A stretch of 64,000 bases of DNA, from assembly GCF_022213955.1 (NCBI RefSeq), contig NZ_JAKNTW010000011.1, positions 124,001 to 188,000 of the forward strand, read 5' to 3'. This document shows, in pieces, positions 1-8,182 of this stretch. Made by a program: the position numbers and the translations under genes. How positions within the stretch are numbered: the first letter of the stretch is position 1; the number at the start of each line of letters is the position of its first letter. Source of the stretch: Dolomitihabitans soli. GTDB taxonomy: Bacteria > Actinomycetota > Actinomycetes > Streptosporangiales > Streptosporangiaceae. The notes below the pieces were generated by a model. It worked only from the letters and a program-made list of their open reading frames with translations. It was not told the origin of the DNA and did not search any database.

Positions 1-138
1 AGGTGATCGGTCGCCATGACCACCCATTCGGGATCACCCTCGGCCGGTTTCCGTTCGGCCGCGACGGCGAACCGGCCGGACGGCTTGCAGACGCGCCGGT
101 CCAGAAACGCATTGCCGACCTCTGCACGTGATCTCTAG
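1..138 (-). other. possible gene fragment at window edge
   Basis: The minus strand from about 138 to the left edge is open in one frame with protein-like composition (it reads ..NAFLDRRVCKPSG.. then ..EWVVMATDH..). It has no ATG or GTG start before the in-frame stop just upstream, so it could be a decayed gene end or chance. I do not recognise a family. Only the part inside the window can be judged. Confidence 0.2.
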
Positions 139-162
139 CCTGCTTGAGTGCAGGTGACTGAG

Positions 163-729
163 ATGCCGGGTCCAGGGTGGCCGGAACTGTCGGCGCTGTG
201 GTGGAGGCGGTGGCCGGAGTGTCCGCCGATGGCGGACCAGTTGAAGCACGTCTACCCCGATCGGTGGGTCCGTTTCCATAGCCTGCCCGGCTCGAAACGC
301 TATGCCGACGACGAGAGCGAGTACGCGATCCTGCTGCGCCGGCACAACACCGTGCTGGACGAGCTCTTCACCCGGCAACGGGTCTACATCGTGACGGCGA
401 CCTACGGCGCCGGAGAAGACGACTACCTCCAGAAGCTGAACCCCGGCTCCCGGTTCTGGACGACCCTGCGCGATGAAGATCCAGACACGGACCGGACAGT
501 CGATCTGCACGTCGGCGAACGGCCTTGGCGGCCGGGGATGACCGATCCGCTGCTTCGCGCCGTAGCGGACGACGAGCACAGAAACGTCATCATCATGGAC
601 ACCGCGCTCCACCGCCTCTACCACCCCTACGACGGCGGCGCGGACTGCCTTGTCGAGAGCACCGAGGCGCGCGACCGGCTGAAGGAGGCGCACTCCGGCT
701 GGCTGTCCAGGCACTCTGGCGGCTTCTGA
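163..729 (+). CDS. DUF3885-like hypothetical protein
   Basis: A cytoplasmic protein of about 188 residues with no signal peptide or membrane segment. The stretch around RFHSLPGSKRYADDESEYA, then RRHNTVLDELF, and a C-terminal YHPYDGGADCLV followed by a charged helix resemble DUF3885 proteins, a family of unknown function. ATG at 163 is chosen because AGGTGA lies about six bases ahead; in-frame GTG codons at 148 and 154 would add a few residues. It stands alone with no operon partner. The family assignment is from memory of the motif pattern. No function is proposed. Confidence 0.65.
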   Translation: MPGPGWPELSALWWRRWPECPPMADQLKHVYPDRWVRFHSLPGSKRYADDESEYAILLRRHNTVLDELFTRQRVYIVTATYGAGEDDYLQKLNPGSRFWTTLRDEDPDTDRTVDLHVGERPWRPGMTDPLLRAVADDEHRNVIIMDTALHRLYHPYDGGADCLVESTEARDRLKEAHSGWLSRHSGGF

Positions 730-845
730 GGCTGCGGCGGTGTGCGTCGTCCCCGTGGTGGTGCGCGCTCGACGACGCCTTACCCGGAGGTCGGGCCAAG
801 CCGGCCGGAGGCAGTTGACCCCTCGGCCGACTTGACCTTGGAGAT

Positions 846-1043
846 CTACTTTAAAACTTGGTGAAGCAGACCGATGACGGCCAGCGCCGATGCTGAAGCT
901 GCCACCGGTCCGGCGACAACCCCCATGACGAAGCCGCTGACGCCTGCCGACAAGAGAATGATCGCCCATCGATGGGAGAGCCGTTCTGGCTCTTCAATAG
1001 ATGCCGCGTCTTCCTTAGGTGGACGCCCTACGGGTAGTCTCAC
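846..1043 (-). CDS. small membrane protein, unknown
   Basis: A predicted 65-residue protein. The first ~30 residues are charged (VRLPVGRPPKEDAAS..) and the rest is one long hydrophobic or hairpin segment rich in A, G, V and L (WAIILLSAGVSGFVMGVVAGPVAASASALAVIGLL cut by G/P), ending HQVLK. GTG at 1043 is chosen because a perfect AAGGAG lies at 1053-1058, nine bases upstream; a longer frame from GTG 1079 would place that ribosome site inside the gene. No family is recognised. It may be a one- or two-pass membrane peptide. Confidence 0.5.
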   Translation of the reverse strand: MRLPVGRPPKEDAASIEEPERLSHRWAIILLSAGVSGFVMGVVAGPVAASASALAVIGLLHQVLK

Positions 1044-1080
1044 GTAAGCGGACTCCTTCCCTGGATGTTGGAACCGCACA

Positions 1081-1117
1081 AAACGGCCCTCCGCTGCAAC
1101 GGGGGGCCGTTTCTTTT
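1081..1117 (+). terminator. hairpin with T-run
   Basis: AAACGGCCC at 1081-1089 pairs perfectly with GGGCCGTTT at 1104-1112 and is followed by CTTTT. On the plus strand this is a textbook Rho-independent terminator, yet the nearest plus-strand gene ends at 729. On the minus strand it lies just upstream of the small membrane protein gene and could act as a leader attenuator, with a weaker TTTTG tail. Confidence 0.6.
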
Positions 1118-1314
1118 AATCGATGGCGACCTAGAGGTCACCCTCATGCAACCGTACGCTGCCACAAGATCGCGTTCGTGTCATCAAGATACGGGTTTCA
1201 ATTCATCCACCCAGGTTGGGTTATCTACTCCACGCCACACCGATTGGCTGCGCTTTCACCCTTCCCGTGCTGTAATAATTTGCAGGATGTACAAAAACTT
1301 ATCCGAGGTGAGCC

Positions 1315-1830
1315 ATGATGGAGATCACGGGCGATGTCGTCCGCATCCTGTACCGCCTGCCCCAGAAGTCCATTTTGGAGGATAATGCCCATCTTTATCC
1401 ACTCACCACATATATCAACGATCTGCGCGCGAAGGAGCTGCAGAAGCTGGACGAGGCCGCCAGGACCGAGGGGGCCGGTTTCGATCCCGTTTTGCACAAG
1501 CTTCGGGAGCTGTCCGAGATCAAAAGAGAAGCGGAAGATCAAATTCGGCATTTAGTGACATACGCACGACATTTCGTGCGACCTCGCCCATATCAACTCG
1601 CCAAGCTCGCGGAAGCCACGGGAGTGTCGATCTCGGGCATACGACTGATGTGCAGCAACCCGGCGAAGGAAGAAATAGCAATAAACATACAAAAAAGTGA
1701 TATAAGCGGACAATTCTCGCCACCAAAGGACAGCGAAGAGCTGGAGATCGTTCCCATTACCTACAAGGCAGAAATAGATCCAGACGGACAGTCCTTCGAC
1801 GAATGTAAGATTCTAGATGATTTCTTCTGA
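1315..1830 (+). CDS. HTH-like hypothetical protein
   Basis: A 171-residue soluble protein. The N-terminal half is helical with charged heptads (DLRAKELQKLDEAARTEG.., then LRELSEIKREAEDQIRHL). The segment at about residues 88-110 (RPYQLAKLAEATGVSISGIR) reads as a helix-turn-helix of the sort that follows a short helical bundle in many actinomycete hypothetical regulators. The C-terminal ~50 residues are acidic and probably flexible. ATG 1315 (or 1318) follows GAGGTGAG. The base composition is clearly AT-richer than the neighbours, especially around 1670-1710, which suggests acquisition from another source. No function is assigned. Confidence 0.6.
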   Translation: MMEITGDVVRILYRLPQKSILEDNAHLYPLTTYINDLRAKELQKLDEAARTEGAGFDPVLHKLRELSEIKREAEDQIRHLVTYARHFVRPRPYQLAKLAEATGVSISGIRLMCSNPAKEEIAINIQKSDISGQFSPPKDSEELEIVPITYKAEIDPDGQSFDECKILDDFF

Positions 1831-2152
1831 TCATCGCGGCGGTAAGACGGCGGTTGACTCCGCGATTCCGGGCATGGCAATGTCCTCGGCATGGCGAATG
1901 GTGAGACCGTCATTCCCTACCTTGATGACCATCCGCGTTGTCGCCGCCTGCCTGGTCGGGGGCGTGCTGCGCATCGGCGGACGACGAGCGGCTCCGTCCC
2001 GCCGCCTCGCGCCTGGGTGGCGCACGACTTGGCACCTTTCGGCCCCGCCCAGGCCGGCCGTACGGCACGGGAATGCGGAGCGCGGTCCTGCGGCCCGTCA
2101 CTGTGGGATTCGTCGCTGTGCGACAGGCGCCCACTGAGCAGAAGGAGAACCA
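1831..2152. other. gene-free stretch
   Basis: These 322 bases between the HTH-like gene and the reductase gene hold overlapping chance frames on both strands, none with a ribosome site and recognisable protein. A promoter for the downstream gene is expected here but no convincing -35/-10 pair was found. Confidence 0.5.
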
Positions 2153-2767
2153 GTGAAGCTCACCGTTACGACGTTCATCACCCTCGACGGCGTCGGGCAG
2201 GGACCGGGTGACCCGGATGAGGATCGTAGTGGCGGGTTCGAGCACGGTGGCTGGCTCGCTCCCTACGTCGATGACGACTTCGGGCGTGCGATCGACGGCT
2301 GGTTCGCCGCGGCCGACGCGTTCCTGCTCGGCCGCGAGACCTATGAGATCTTCGCCGCGTACTGGCCGAAGGTCACCGACGAGAACGAGCTCGTCGCGAC
2401 GAAGCTCAACACGCTCCCCAAGTACGTCGCGACCCGCACGCTCGACGAGGCCGGATGGGCGGGCACCACGTTGCTGAAAGGCGACGTCGTGGAGGCCGTC
2501 ACCAGGCTGAAGGGCGAACCCGGGCGCGAGCTTCAAGTGCACGGCAGCCTCAACCTGATCCAGACCCTCGTCAGAGCCGATCTCGTCGACGAGTTCCACC
2601 TGGTGATCTTCCCGGTGGTGCTCGGCACCGGGAAGCGGCTGTTCGACGACGTCGTCCCGACCGGTCTCCGGCTCGTCGACTCGAAGGCCACCAGCACCGG
2701 GGTAATGCTCCAGACCTATCGGACCACCGGCCGCCCGGCCTACGGCTCGGTCGCGGAACCCGGGTGA
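2153..2767 (+). CDS. RibD C-terminal/DHFR-fold family reductase
   Basis: A 204-residue cytoplasmic protein of the dihydrofolate-reductase-like RibD_C family (YwjB/YyaP type), presumably an NAD(P)H-dependent reductase of unknown substrate. Family marks are the N-terminal strand TLDGV, the block FLLGRETYEIFAAYW near residue 60, and the C-terminal LIQTLVRADLVDEFHLVIF followed by VVLGTGKRLF, where the glycine loop binds the cofactor. GTG at 2153 is preceded by GAAGGAGA at ideal spacing. It is probably monocistronic; a 16-bp repeat array starts 44 bases after its stop. The family call is firm and the substrate unknown. Confidence 0.88.
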   Translation: MKLTVTTFITLDGVGQGPGDPDEDRSGGFEHGGWLAPYVDDDFGRAIDGWFAAADAFLLGRETYEIFAAYWPKVTDENELVATKLNTLPKYVATRTLDEAGWAGTTLLKGDVVEAVTRLKGEPGRELQVHGSLNLIQTLVRADLVDEFHLVIFPVVLGTGKRLFDDVVPTGLRLVDSKATSTGVMLQTYRTTGRPAYGSVAEPG

Positions 2768-2811
2768 GAGCCATCAAGACCGCATCCGGTATTCCCGACG
2801 CACGACGTTCC

Positions 2812-3057
2812 CGCTCAAAGCGAAGCCCGCTCAAAGCGAAGCCCGCTCGAAGCGAAGCCCGCTCAAAGCGAAGCCCGCTCAAAGCGAAGCCCGCTCAAAG
2901 CGAAGCCCGCTCAAAGCGAAGCCCGCTCAAAGCGAAGCCCGCTCGAAGCGAAGCCCGCTCGAAGCGAAGCCCGCTCGAAGCGAAGCCCGCTCGAAGCGAA
3001 GCCCGCTCGAAGCGAAGCCCGCTCGAAGCGAAGCCCGCTCGAAGCGAAGCCCGCTCG
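2812..3057. repeat. 15-copy 16-bp tandem repeat of mini-hairpins
   Basis: The unit CGCTCRAAGCGAAGCC is repeated 15 times head to tail without indels, with a partial 16th. The only variable base is R: copies 1-2 and 4-8 have A, copies 3 and 9-15 have G. Within each unit CGCT and AGCG can pair around a three-base loop, and the variable base is the middle loop base. Since 16 is not a multiple of three, all frames cycle through the same 16-residue period and stay open on both strands; I regard those frames as by-products. The rest of 2768-3285 holds no gene. Confidence 0.95.
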
Positions 3058-3199
3058 CCGACAGCATCCTGCACGCACTCGACGCCCGCCCCGTACCCGT
3101 GCTCCGCTCGCCGGCCACGCTGATCCACACTGACCCACACGCGATGGGCCGATCACCAGCAGAAACGCCCCGCCCAGATCCGGGTGAAAGATACTGCAA

Positions 3200-3256
3200 A
3201 GATCTGATATTGGGTGAAGAAGGCCAGGGCCTTTCGCTCGTAGAGTGAAGATCTGA
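3200..3256. promoter_or_regulatory. direct repeats and palindrome ahead of phosphatase gene
   Basis: AGATCTGA occurs at 3200-3207 and 3249-3256. GGGTGAA occurs at 3182-3188 and 3212-3218. Between them AAGGCC-AG-GGCCTT (3220-3233) forms an inverted repeat. The cluster lies 30-100 bases before the phosphatase start, so it is the likely control region of the phosphatase/B12 operon; the binding protein is unknown. Confidence 0.35.
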
Positions 3257-3285
3257 AGAGGGGTCTGAGGCGAGGCACGATCGGG

Positions 3286-4881
3286 ATGGTGTGGGAGGAC
3301 ACGCCGTACCCGATGTTGGCGATCAACGCGGCGGGCGTCATCGAGCAGGCGAACGAGGCCGCCCGGCTGCTACTCGCCGGCGCGGGTGCCGGAGTGCCGC
3401 TGGCGCGGGCCGCCCCGGCATGGCTGGCGCGGGCCCACCGCGAGATCTGCGCCGGTGCCGGCCGGGCTCGCGCCGGATGGGAGCCGGCCCGCGGGCCGGT
3501 CGGCGAGCGGGTGTTCGAGGCGCATCCCGTACACGCCGACAGCGATCGTGTCATGTGGTGGCTCATCGACGTCACCGGGCACCGGCAGGCCGTCGAGTCA
3601 CTGCGCGCGGAGAGGGAGTGGACCGGGTTCATGGTCGAGGCGTCCGGCGAGCTGCTGTCGTCCCTGAACCTCGACCGCTGCCTGGAGGCGACCGCCCGGG
3701 TGGCCGCCCGCCGCCTCGCCGACGCCGCGCTGGTCGTCATGCCGCTGGCCCCTCGCGGGCACGTGATCGCCTACTGCGATCCGCAGGGCGAGGTGGTCCG
3801 TGCGGACGCGGCCATCGACCCGGCTACGGTTCCGGGGCTCACCGAGGCGCTACAGGGCTTTCCCCCGGTACCCACCCGCTGGATCGACCCGGCCGAGGCC
3901 CCCGGCTGGGTGCTCCGCGACGGGATCGGCGAGGAGGGCTCCGTGGGGATGATCGCCCTGCCCGGCCACGGCCTGCCCGCAGGCGCGCTGGTACTGCTGC
4001 GCCGCTCACGCAAGGCCGGGTTCTCGGACGACGAGAAGGCGTTCGCGGGGCTCTTCGCGGCGTGGGCCGGCTCCGCGATCTCGGTCGCCCGCCAGTACGC
4101 CGAGCAGGCGGCCATCACCGAGACCCTGCTGGCCGAACTGCTGCCGCCCCCCGCGCCGATGCTGAAGGACGTGGAACTGGCGGCCCGCTACCAGCCCGCG
4201 GGCGACAGCGAGCGGGTCGGCGGCGACTTCTACGACGTGCATCCCGTCGCCGGCTCGGGGCGGGAGTCGTTGGTGGTGCTCGGCGACGTGGCGGGCAAGG
4301 GCTTGGCGGCCGCCGTGCTCACCGGGAAGATCCGTGACACCCTGCGGACCCTGCTGCCGCTGGCCGACGACCACCAGCGGGTGCTGGAGATGCTGAACGG
4401 CGTGCTGCTCACCGACGGCGACCCGGCGCGCCACGTCACGCTCGTGCTGGCCTCGGTCGAGCGCCGCGGCACGCGAGTCGCGTTGCGGCTGACCAGCGCC
4501 GGGCATCCGCCGCCGCTGATCGTGCGGAACGACGGCCGGGTCGAGACGGTCCGGGCCGTCGGCACCCTGATCGGCATTCTGGAGCACACCACCAGCGTCA
4601 CCGACTCGGTGCTGCTGGACCCCGGCGAGACGTGCCTGCTCTACAGCGACGGCATCATCGAGGCCAGGGGCGGCCCGCTCGGCGACGAGTTCTTCGGCGA
4701 GGAGCGGCTGTGCGAACAGCTCCGGCAGTGCGCCGGCATGCCTCCCGAAGCCATCGCGGAACGCGTCCAGATGCTGGCGTCCCAGTGGATCGGCGGCGCC
4801 GAGCACGACGACATGGCGGTCGTCGCCATCACCGCGCCCCGCGACTCCCCGCGCGGCGCGGCCGGAGGGCGGCTCCCGTGA
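3286..4881 (+). CDS. PAS-GAF-PP2C (SpoIIE/RsbU-type) serine phosphatase
   Basis: A 531-residue cytoplasmic phosphatase. A PAS-like domain (about 1-110, opening with PYPMLAINAAGVIEQANEAA), a GAF-like domain (about 125-275) and a C-terminal PP2C domain (about 285-525) follow in order. The metal-site motifs of the SpoIIE class are intact: GGDFYD with D315, LGDVAGKG with D335, SDGIIEA and the final DDMAVV. Such enzymes dephosphorylate an anti-sigma-factor antagonist in partner-switching pathways; no antagonist or kinase gene is in the window. ATG 3286 is used. The stop overlaps the GTG of the B12-binding gene by four bases, implying coupled translation. Confidence 0.9.
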   Translation: MVWEDTPYPMLAINAAGVIEQANEAARLLLAGAGAGVPLARAAPAWLARAHREICAGAGRARAGWEPARGPVGERVFEAHPVHADSDRVMWWLIDVTGHRQAVESLRAEREWTGFMVEASGELLSSLNLDRCLEATARVAARRLADAALVVMPLAPRGHVIAYCDPQGEVVRADAAIDPATVPGLTEALQGFPPVPTRWIDPAEAPGWVLRDGIGEEGSVGMIALPGHGLPAGALVLLRRSRKAGFSDDEKAFAGLFAAWAGSAISVARQYAEQAAITETLLAELLPPPAPMLKDVELAARYQPAGDSERVGGDFYDVHPVAGSGRESLVVLGDVAGKGLAAAVLTGKIRDTLRTLLPLADDHQRVLEMLNGVLLTDGDPARHVTLVLASVERRGTRVALRLTSAGHPPPLIVRNDGRVETVRAVGTLIGILEHTTSVTDSVLLDPGETCLLYSDGIIEARGGPLGDEFFGEERLCEQLRQCAGMPPEAIAERVQMLASQWIGGAEHDDMAVVAITAPRDSPRGAAGGRLP

Positions 4882-5933
4882 AGGACGACGTCGAGGAGCG
4901 CGTCGAAGCGTTGTGGGCGGCGTCGACGGCCGGAGACGAGTACGCCGCGGCCGGCGTGGCGCTGGCCGCGCTCGACGCCGGCGTCCCGCTGGAGACCCTG
5001 CTGCTGGACGTCGTCGCCGCCGTGCAGGCGCGCGTCGGCCAGGAGTGGGCGGCCAACCGCATCACGGTCGCCCAGGAGCACACCGCGACCGCCGTCAACG
5101 AGCGTGTGCTGGCCACCCTGGCCCATCACCCGGCAGCGCGGGGGGACCCGGCGCAGAGCAGGGGGCGGATCACGGTGGCCTGCATCGACGGCGAATGGCA
5201 CTCGTTCCCGGCGCGGCTGCTGGCCGAGGTGCTGCGGGTGCGGGGCTGGCGCGTCGACTACCTGGGCGCCCAGGTGCCCACGCCCCACCTGGTCACGCAT
5301 CTGCACCGGACGAACCCGGACGCGGTGGCACTGTCCAGCTCACTCGCGACCCGGCTGCCCGCCGCGCACGCGGCGATCACCGCGTGCCAGGCGGCGGGTA
5401 CGCCGGTGCTGGCCGGCGGCGCCGCCTTCGGACCGGACGGCCGGTACGCCCGACTGCTCGGAGCCGACGCCTGGGCGCCCGACGCGCGTGCCGCCGCCGA
5501 CCACCTGGCCGACGGGCCGCCGCCGCACCGGCCCGCGTCCGGCCGGAGCTTCGAAGGGCCGCCGCACCTGGCCGACCACGAGTACACCCTGCTCACCAGG
5601 TCCGCCGCAGACCTGGTGAGGGGTGCCATGGGCGAACTGACCCGGCACTTCCCCGGCATGGAGGCCTACACCGAGCAGCAACTCGGGCACACCGCCGAAG
5701 ACCTCGCGTACATCATCGATTTTCTGCGCGCCGCCCTGTACGTCGACGATCCCGAGCTGTTCTCCTCCTTCGTGGGCTGGATGGCGGGCATCCTCACGGC
5801 GCGCGGCATCCCGGCACACATGCTGACCACCGCTCTGGACGTGCTGGCCGACCGCCTCACCGGCTTCCCTCGCGCCCTCACCACACTGACCCGCGCGCGA
5901 GCCGCACTGCGCGAATCCAAACCCGGCCGGTGA
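4878..5933 (+). CDS. MerR-less CarH-like cobalamin-binding sensor protein
   Basis: A 351-residue protein starting at GTG 4878 inside the stop of the phosphatase gene. Residues 1-90 form the helical-bundle part of a B12-binding unit and carry W57-x9-E67-H68, the Wx9EH signature that caps adenosylcobalamin in CarH/LitR light receptors. A Rossmann-like B12 fold follows (about 95-220), with DGEWHSF placing H108 where the lower axial ligand sits, and GWRVDYLGAQVP after it. The last ~100 residues are a helical domain (GHTAEDLAYIIDFLRAAL..). There is no MerR DNA-binding domain, so output is probably through the partner phosphatase. Light sensing is inference; B12 binding is well supported. Confidence 0.85.
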   Translation: MKDDVEERVEALWAASTAGDEYAAAGVALAALDAGVPLETLLLDVVAAVQARVGQEWAANRITVAQEHTATAVNERVLATLAHHPAARGDPAQSRGRITVACIDGEWHSFPARLLAEVLRVRGWRVDYLGAQVPTPHLVTHLHRTNPDAVALSSSLATRLPAAHAAITACQAAGTPVLAGGAAFGPDGRYARLLGADAWAPDARAAADHLADGPPPHRPASGRSFEGPPHLADHEYTLLTRSAADLVRGAMGELTRHFPGMEAYTEQQLGHTAEDLAYIIDFLRAALYVDDPELFSSFVGWMAGILTARGIPAHMLTTALDVLADRLTGFPRALTTLTRARAALRESKPGR

Positions 5934-5961
5934 GCCGGGCACGACCCCCGCGGCTCTCACC
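5929..5961 (+). terminator. imperfect hairpin at end of phosphatase/B12 operon
   Basis: GGTGAG (5929-5934, overlapping the stop codon) pairs with CTCACC (5956-5961), and CCG with CGG inside, with a small bulge. There is no T-run. It is the only stem found after the operon. Confidence 0.4.
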
Positions 5962-6011
5962 GACGCCGGCCAGATGCCCGGCCTCAATGGTCACCTCAGA
6001 ATAACTAAGTG

Positions 6012-6021
6012 ACTAATTAGT
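6012..6021. promoter_or_regulatory. palindromic operator-like site before cupin gene
   Basis: ACTAATTAGT is a perfect 10-base palindrome in an AT-rich patch, preceded by the related ACTAAGT at 6004-6010 and about 30 bases ahead of the cupin start. It resembles small-repressor operators (MarR/TetR type), but no regulator gene adjoins it. Confidence 0.4.
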
Positions 6022-6051
6022 GCGCTCTACTCGTGATCGGTATTCGGGTTC

Positions 6052-6534
6052 ATGCTCACTCTCGTGACTGTCATCAATCATCTGACCTACGTCCCTTTCC
6101 CCGAAGACCCGCACAACTACAAGCCGAACTCGCGGTATTCGCTGGTGCTCGACCCCGCCCGCCGCGACGGGGCCTACGTGAAGGACTTGGTGCTGAACTT
6201 CGAGCTGCTGGCGCCCGGCGAGGTGATCCCCGTGCACGAGCACACCAACGAGGAGGTCCTGATCATCGACGAGGGTACGGCGGAGGCGTTCTACGACGGC
6301 GAGTGGCAGCCGGTGGGACCCGGTTCCGTGATCATGGTGCCGCCGGGCGTCGCCCACGGCTTCCGCAACGTGTCGGGTAACGGTGTCAGGCTGCACGCCG
6401 TGTTCGCGGGGCATGTGGTCGGCACTCGGCTCCTTGAGCGCAGCCCGGCGCCGGGCACCGAGGACGAGCCGCTGCCTCCGCCGTCCCTGCTGGATTTCCG
6501 CGGGCCGGTGTACGGCGAGGGAAACTCCGGATGA
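6052..6534 (+). CDS. cupin-domain protein
   Basis: A 160-residue single-domain cupin. The two cupin motifs are visible: the first at G-x5-H-x-H-x3-E (GEVIPVHEHTNEEVLII, residues about 60-77) with both histidines and the glutamate, the second around PGVAHGFRNVSGNG with its histidine, so a metal site is likely. The substrate cannot be read from sequence; options include a small-molecule dioxygenase, isomerase or binding protein. ATG 6052 lacks a clear ribosome site, and GTG 6064 is an alternative. It stands alone between the B12 operon and the convergent GH43 gene. Confidence 0.8.
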   Translation: MLTLVTVINHLTYVPFPEDPHNYKPNSRYSLVLDPARRDGAYVKDLVLNFELLAPGEVIPVHEHTNEEVLIIDEGTAEAFYDGEWQPVGPGSVIMVPPGVAHGFRNVSGNGVRLHAVFAGHVVGTRLLERSPAPGTEDEPLPPPSLLDFRGPVYGEGNSG

Positions 6535-6700
6535 GCCGCTGTCCGGCCCGGGATCTCCGGATCGGCGAACCCGCCGGCGTCCTGGTGTCCGGCTGTGGGT
6601 CGCCGAAGACGTTCCAGGAGACGGTGACGTACCCGTCGCCGGTCCTGGTGAGGTCCGTTCGGCCGTGAACCGGTCGACGGGGTCCTTGGCGCTCGGCTCG

Positions 6701-6744
6701 CCCGGCGATGTCCCGGCGATGTCCCGGTGATGTCCCGGTGATCT
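6701..6744. repeat. four-copy 11-bp tandem repeat
   Basis: CCCGGYGATGT is repeated four times without gaps (the last copy has one change), in the gap between the convergent cupin and GH43 genes, 17 bases past the GH43 stop. Its role is unknown; it may be replication slippage. Confidence 0.8.
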
Positions 6745-6760
6745 CGTTGAACTCCGGCGG

Positions 6761-8182
6761 TCACCGCCCGAAGTCCACGGTGAACGCGTCGAAGGTCGCC
6801 TGACCGGTGCCGCTTCCCGCGGCGAACAGCCCCAGGACCGCGCCGACCCACCGGCCCCGCGTGGCCTGGAAGGGCTCGCCGATCTCGCGCAGCCCCTCCC
6901 CCGTGTCGGCCAGGAATGTGACGAGCGCGCCGGGGCCGATCCGGGCGCCGACGGTGACGCCCGTGCCCTCCTCGACGGGCACGGGCTCGGCGTCTCCGCA
7001 CACCAGCACGGTCCCGTCCGGCGTACGCTCCAGCCCCACGCAGGCGTAGGTGAGGCCGAGCACGACCAGCCCCGCCCGGCCGTCTCCCTCCAGAGTGAGG
7101 CCGGTGACGACCGTGCAGGGTTCGCCCGGCAGGCGCTGCCCGAGCACGGCCGGGCGCTCTCTGAGGTCCTCCGGTCCGGGCACGCAGGTCAGCCGGAGCC
7201 TGCCGTCCCGCAGTTCCCACCACGACGGGTCCGGGTTGGCCTGCCAGCTCCACTGCAACCCGAGTGCGGGCCCCGCGAAGTCATCGGAGGTCGCGGGCGC
7301 GCTCGCCGTACCGCCCGGCACGGGTCGGGGGCCCTCCGCCACCGGCTCGCCCTCGTCCCCCACCGACGGCCAGCCGTCCTGCCAGGCCATCGGCTGGAGG
7401 TGGACGACCCTGCCGTAGGGACCGCGGTCCTGGAAGTGCATGAACCAGTGCTCGCCCGACGGGGTGTCCACCCAGCCGCCCTGGTGCGGGCCGTTGACGT
7501 CGGTGCCGCCCTGTTCCAGCACGATCCGGTCCTGGTAGGGCCCGAAGATCGAGTCGGCCCTGAACACCGACTGCCAGCCCTGCTCCACCCCGCCCGCCGG
7601 CGCGAAGATCCAGTACGTGCCGTCGCGCCGGTACAGCTTGGGCCCCTCCAGGGTCTGGTAGCCCGGCAGCAGGTCGGCGTCGATGATCAGCGTGCCCTCG
7701 TCGAGCACTCCGCTCGCGTCCGGGGCCATGCGGTGCAGCGTCAGCCGGTTGTTCACCCCCGCGCGGCTCTTCGCCCAGCCGTGCACCAGGTACGCCTGCC
7801 CGTCCTCGTCCCACAACGGGCACGGGTCGATGAGCCCGGCGCCGGGCTTGACGACGTGCGGCGCGGTCCACGGCCCGCGCGGATCCGCCGCGTTCACCTG
7901 GTAGACGCCCGCGTCGGGGTCGCCGTAGAAGATCCAGAACCGTCCGGCGTGGTGGCGCAGCGCGGGCGCCCATACTCCGCAGCCCGGCCGTACGTCGTCG
8001 TAGCCGCTGGTCACGGCGTGTCCGATGATCGTCCAGTTGACGAGGTCGCGCGAGTGCAGGATCGGCAGCCCGGGCACCTTGGTGAAGGTGGAGGCGGTCA
8101 GGTAGAAGTCCTCGCCGACGCGGATGACGTCGGGGTCGGACCAGTCGGCGTTCAGGACGGGATTGCGGTATGTCCTGGTCAT
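6761..8182 (-). CDS. GH43 glycosidase (beta-xylosidase/arabinofuranosidase type)
   Basis: A 473-residue cytoplasmic hydrolase. A five-bladed propeller catalytic domain (about 1-300) opens with YRNPVLNADWSDPDVIRVG, where the aspartate of SDPD is the expected base. A second aspartate sits in IDPCPLWDEDG and the acid glutamate in YQTLEGPKLY. A C-terminal beta-sandwich (about 310-473) is typical of the xylosidase-like subfamilies. There is no signal peptide, so it should act on imported xylo- or arabino-oligosaccharides. ATG 8182 is chosen over a longer frame to 8323 because homology begins there and GCAGGG precedes it. It is divergent from a LacI regulator, its probable repressor. Confidence 0.88.
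   Translation of the reverse strand: MTRTYRNPVLNADWSDPDVIRVGEDFYLTASTFTKVPGLPILHSRDLVNWTIIGHAVTSGYDDVRPGCGVWAPALRHHAGRFWIFYGDPDAGVYQVNAADPRGPWTAPHVVKPGAGLIDPCPLWDEDGQAYLVHGWAKSRAGVNNRLTLHRMAPDASGVLDEGTLIIDADLLPGYQTLEGPKLYRRDGTYWIFAPAGGVEQGWQSVFRADSIFGPYQDRIVLEQGGTDVNGPHQGGWVDTPSGEHWFMHFQDRGPYGRVVHLQPMAWQDGWPSVGDEGEPVAEGPRPVPGGTASAPATSDDFAGPALGLQWSWQANPDPSWWELRDGRLRLTCVPGPEDLRERPAVLGQRLPGEPCTVVTGLTLEGDGRAGLVVLGLTYACVGLERTPDGTVLVCGDAEPVPVEEGTGVTVGARIGPGALVTFLADTGEGLREIGEPFQATRGRWVGAVLGLFAAGSGTGQATFDAFTVDFGR

Noticed and set aside
34-969. Long minus-strand open frame of 311 codons over the DUF3885-like gene
   Set aside because: Arg/Gly/Val/Pro-rich composition typical of the antisense of GC-rich genes; no family resemblance; the sense frame is protein-like.
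2812-3057. CRISPR array
   Set aside because: Units are contiguous 16-mers with no spacers and no cas genes nearby.
2455-3199. Open frames encoding 16-residue repeats across the tandem array on both strands
   Set aside because: A 16-base repeat without stops is open in all frames; none has a ribosome site or begins as a recognisable protein.
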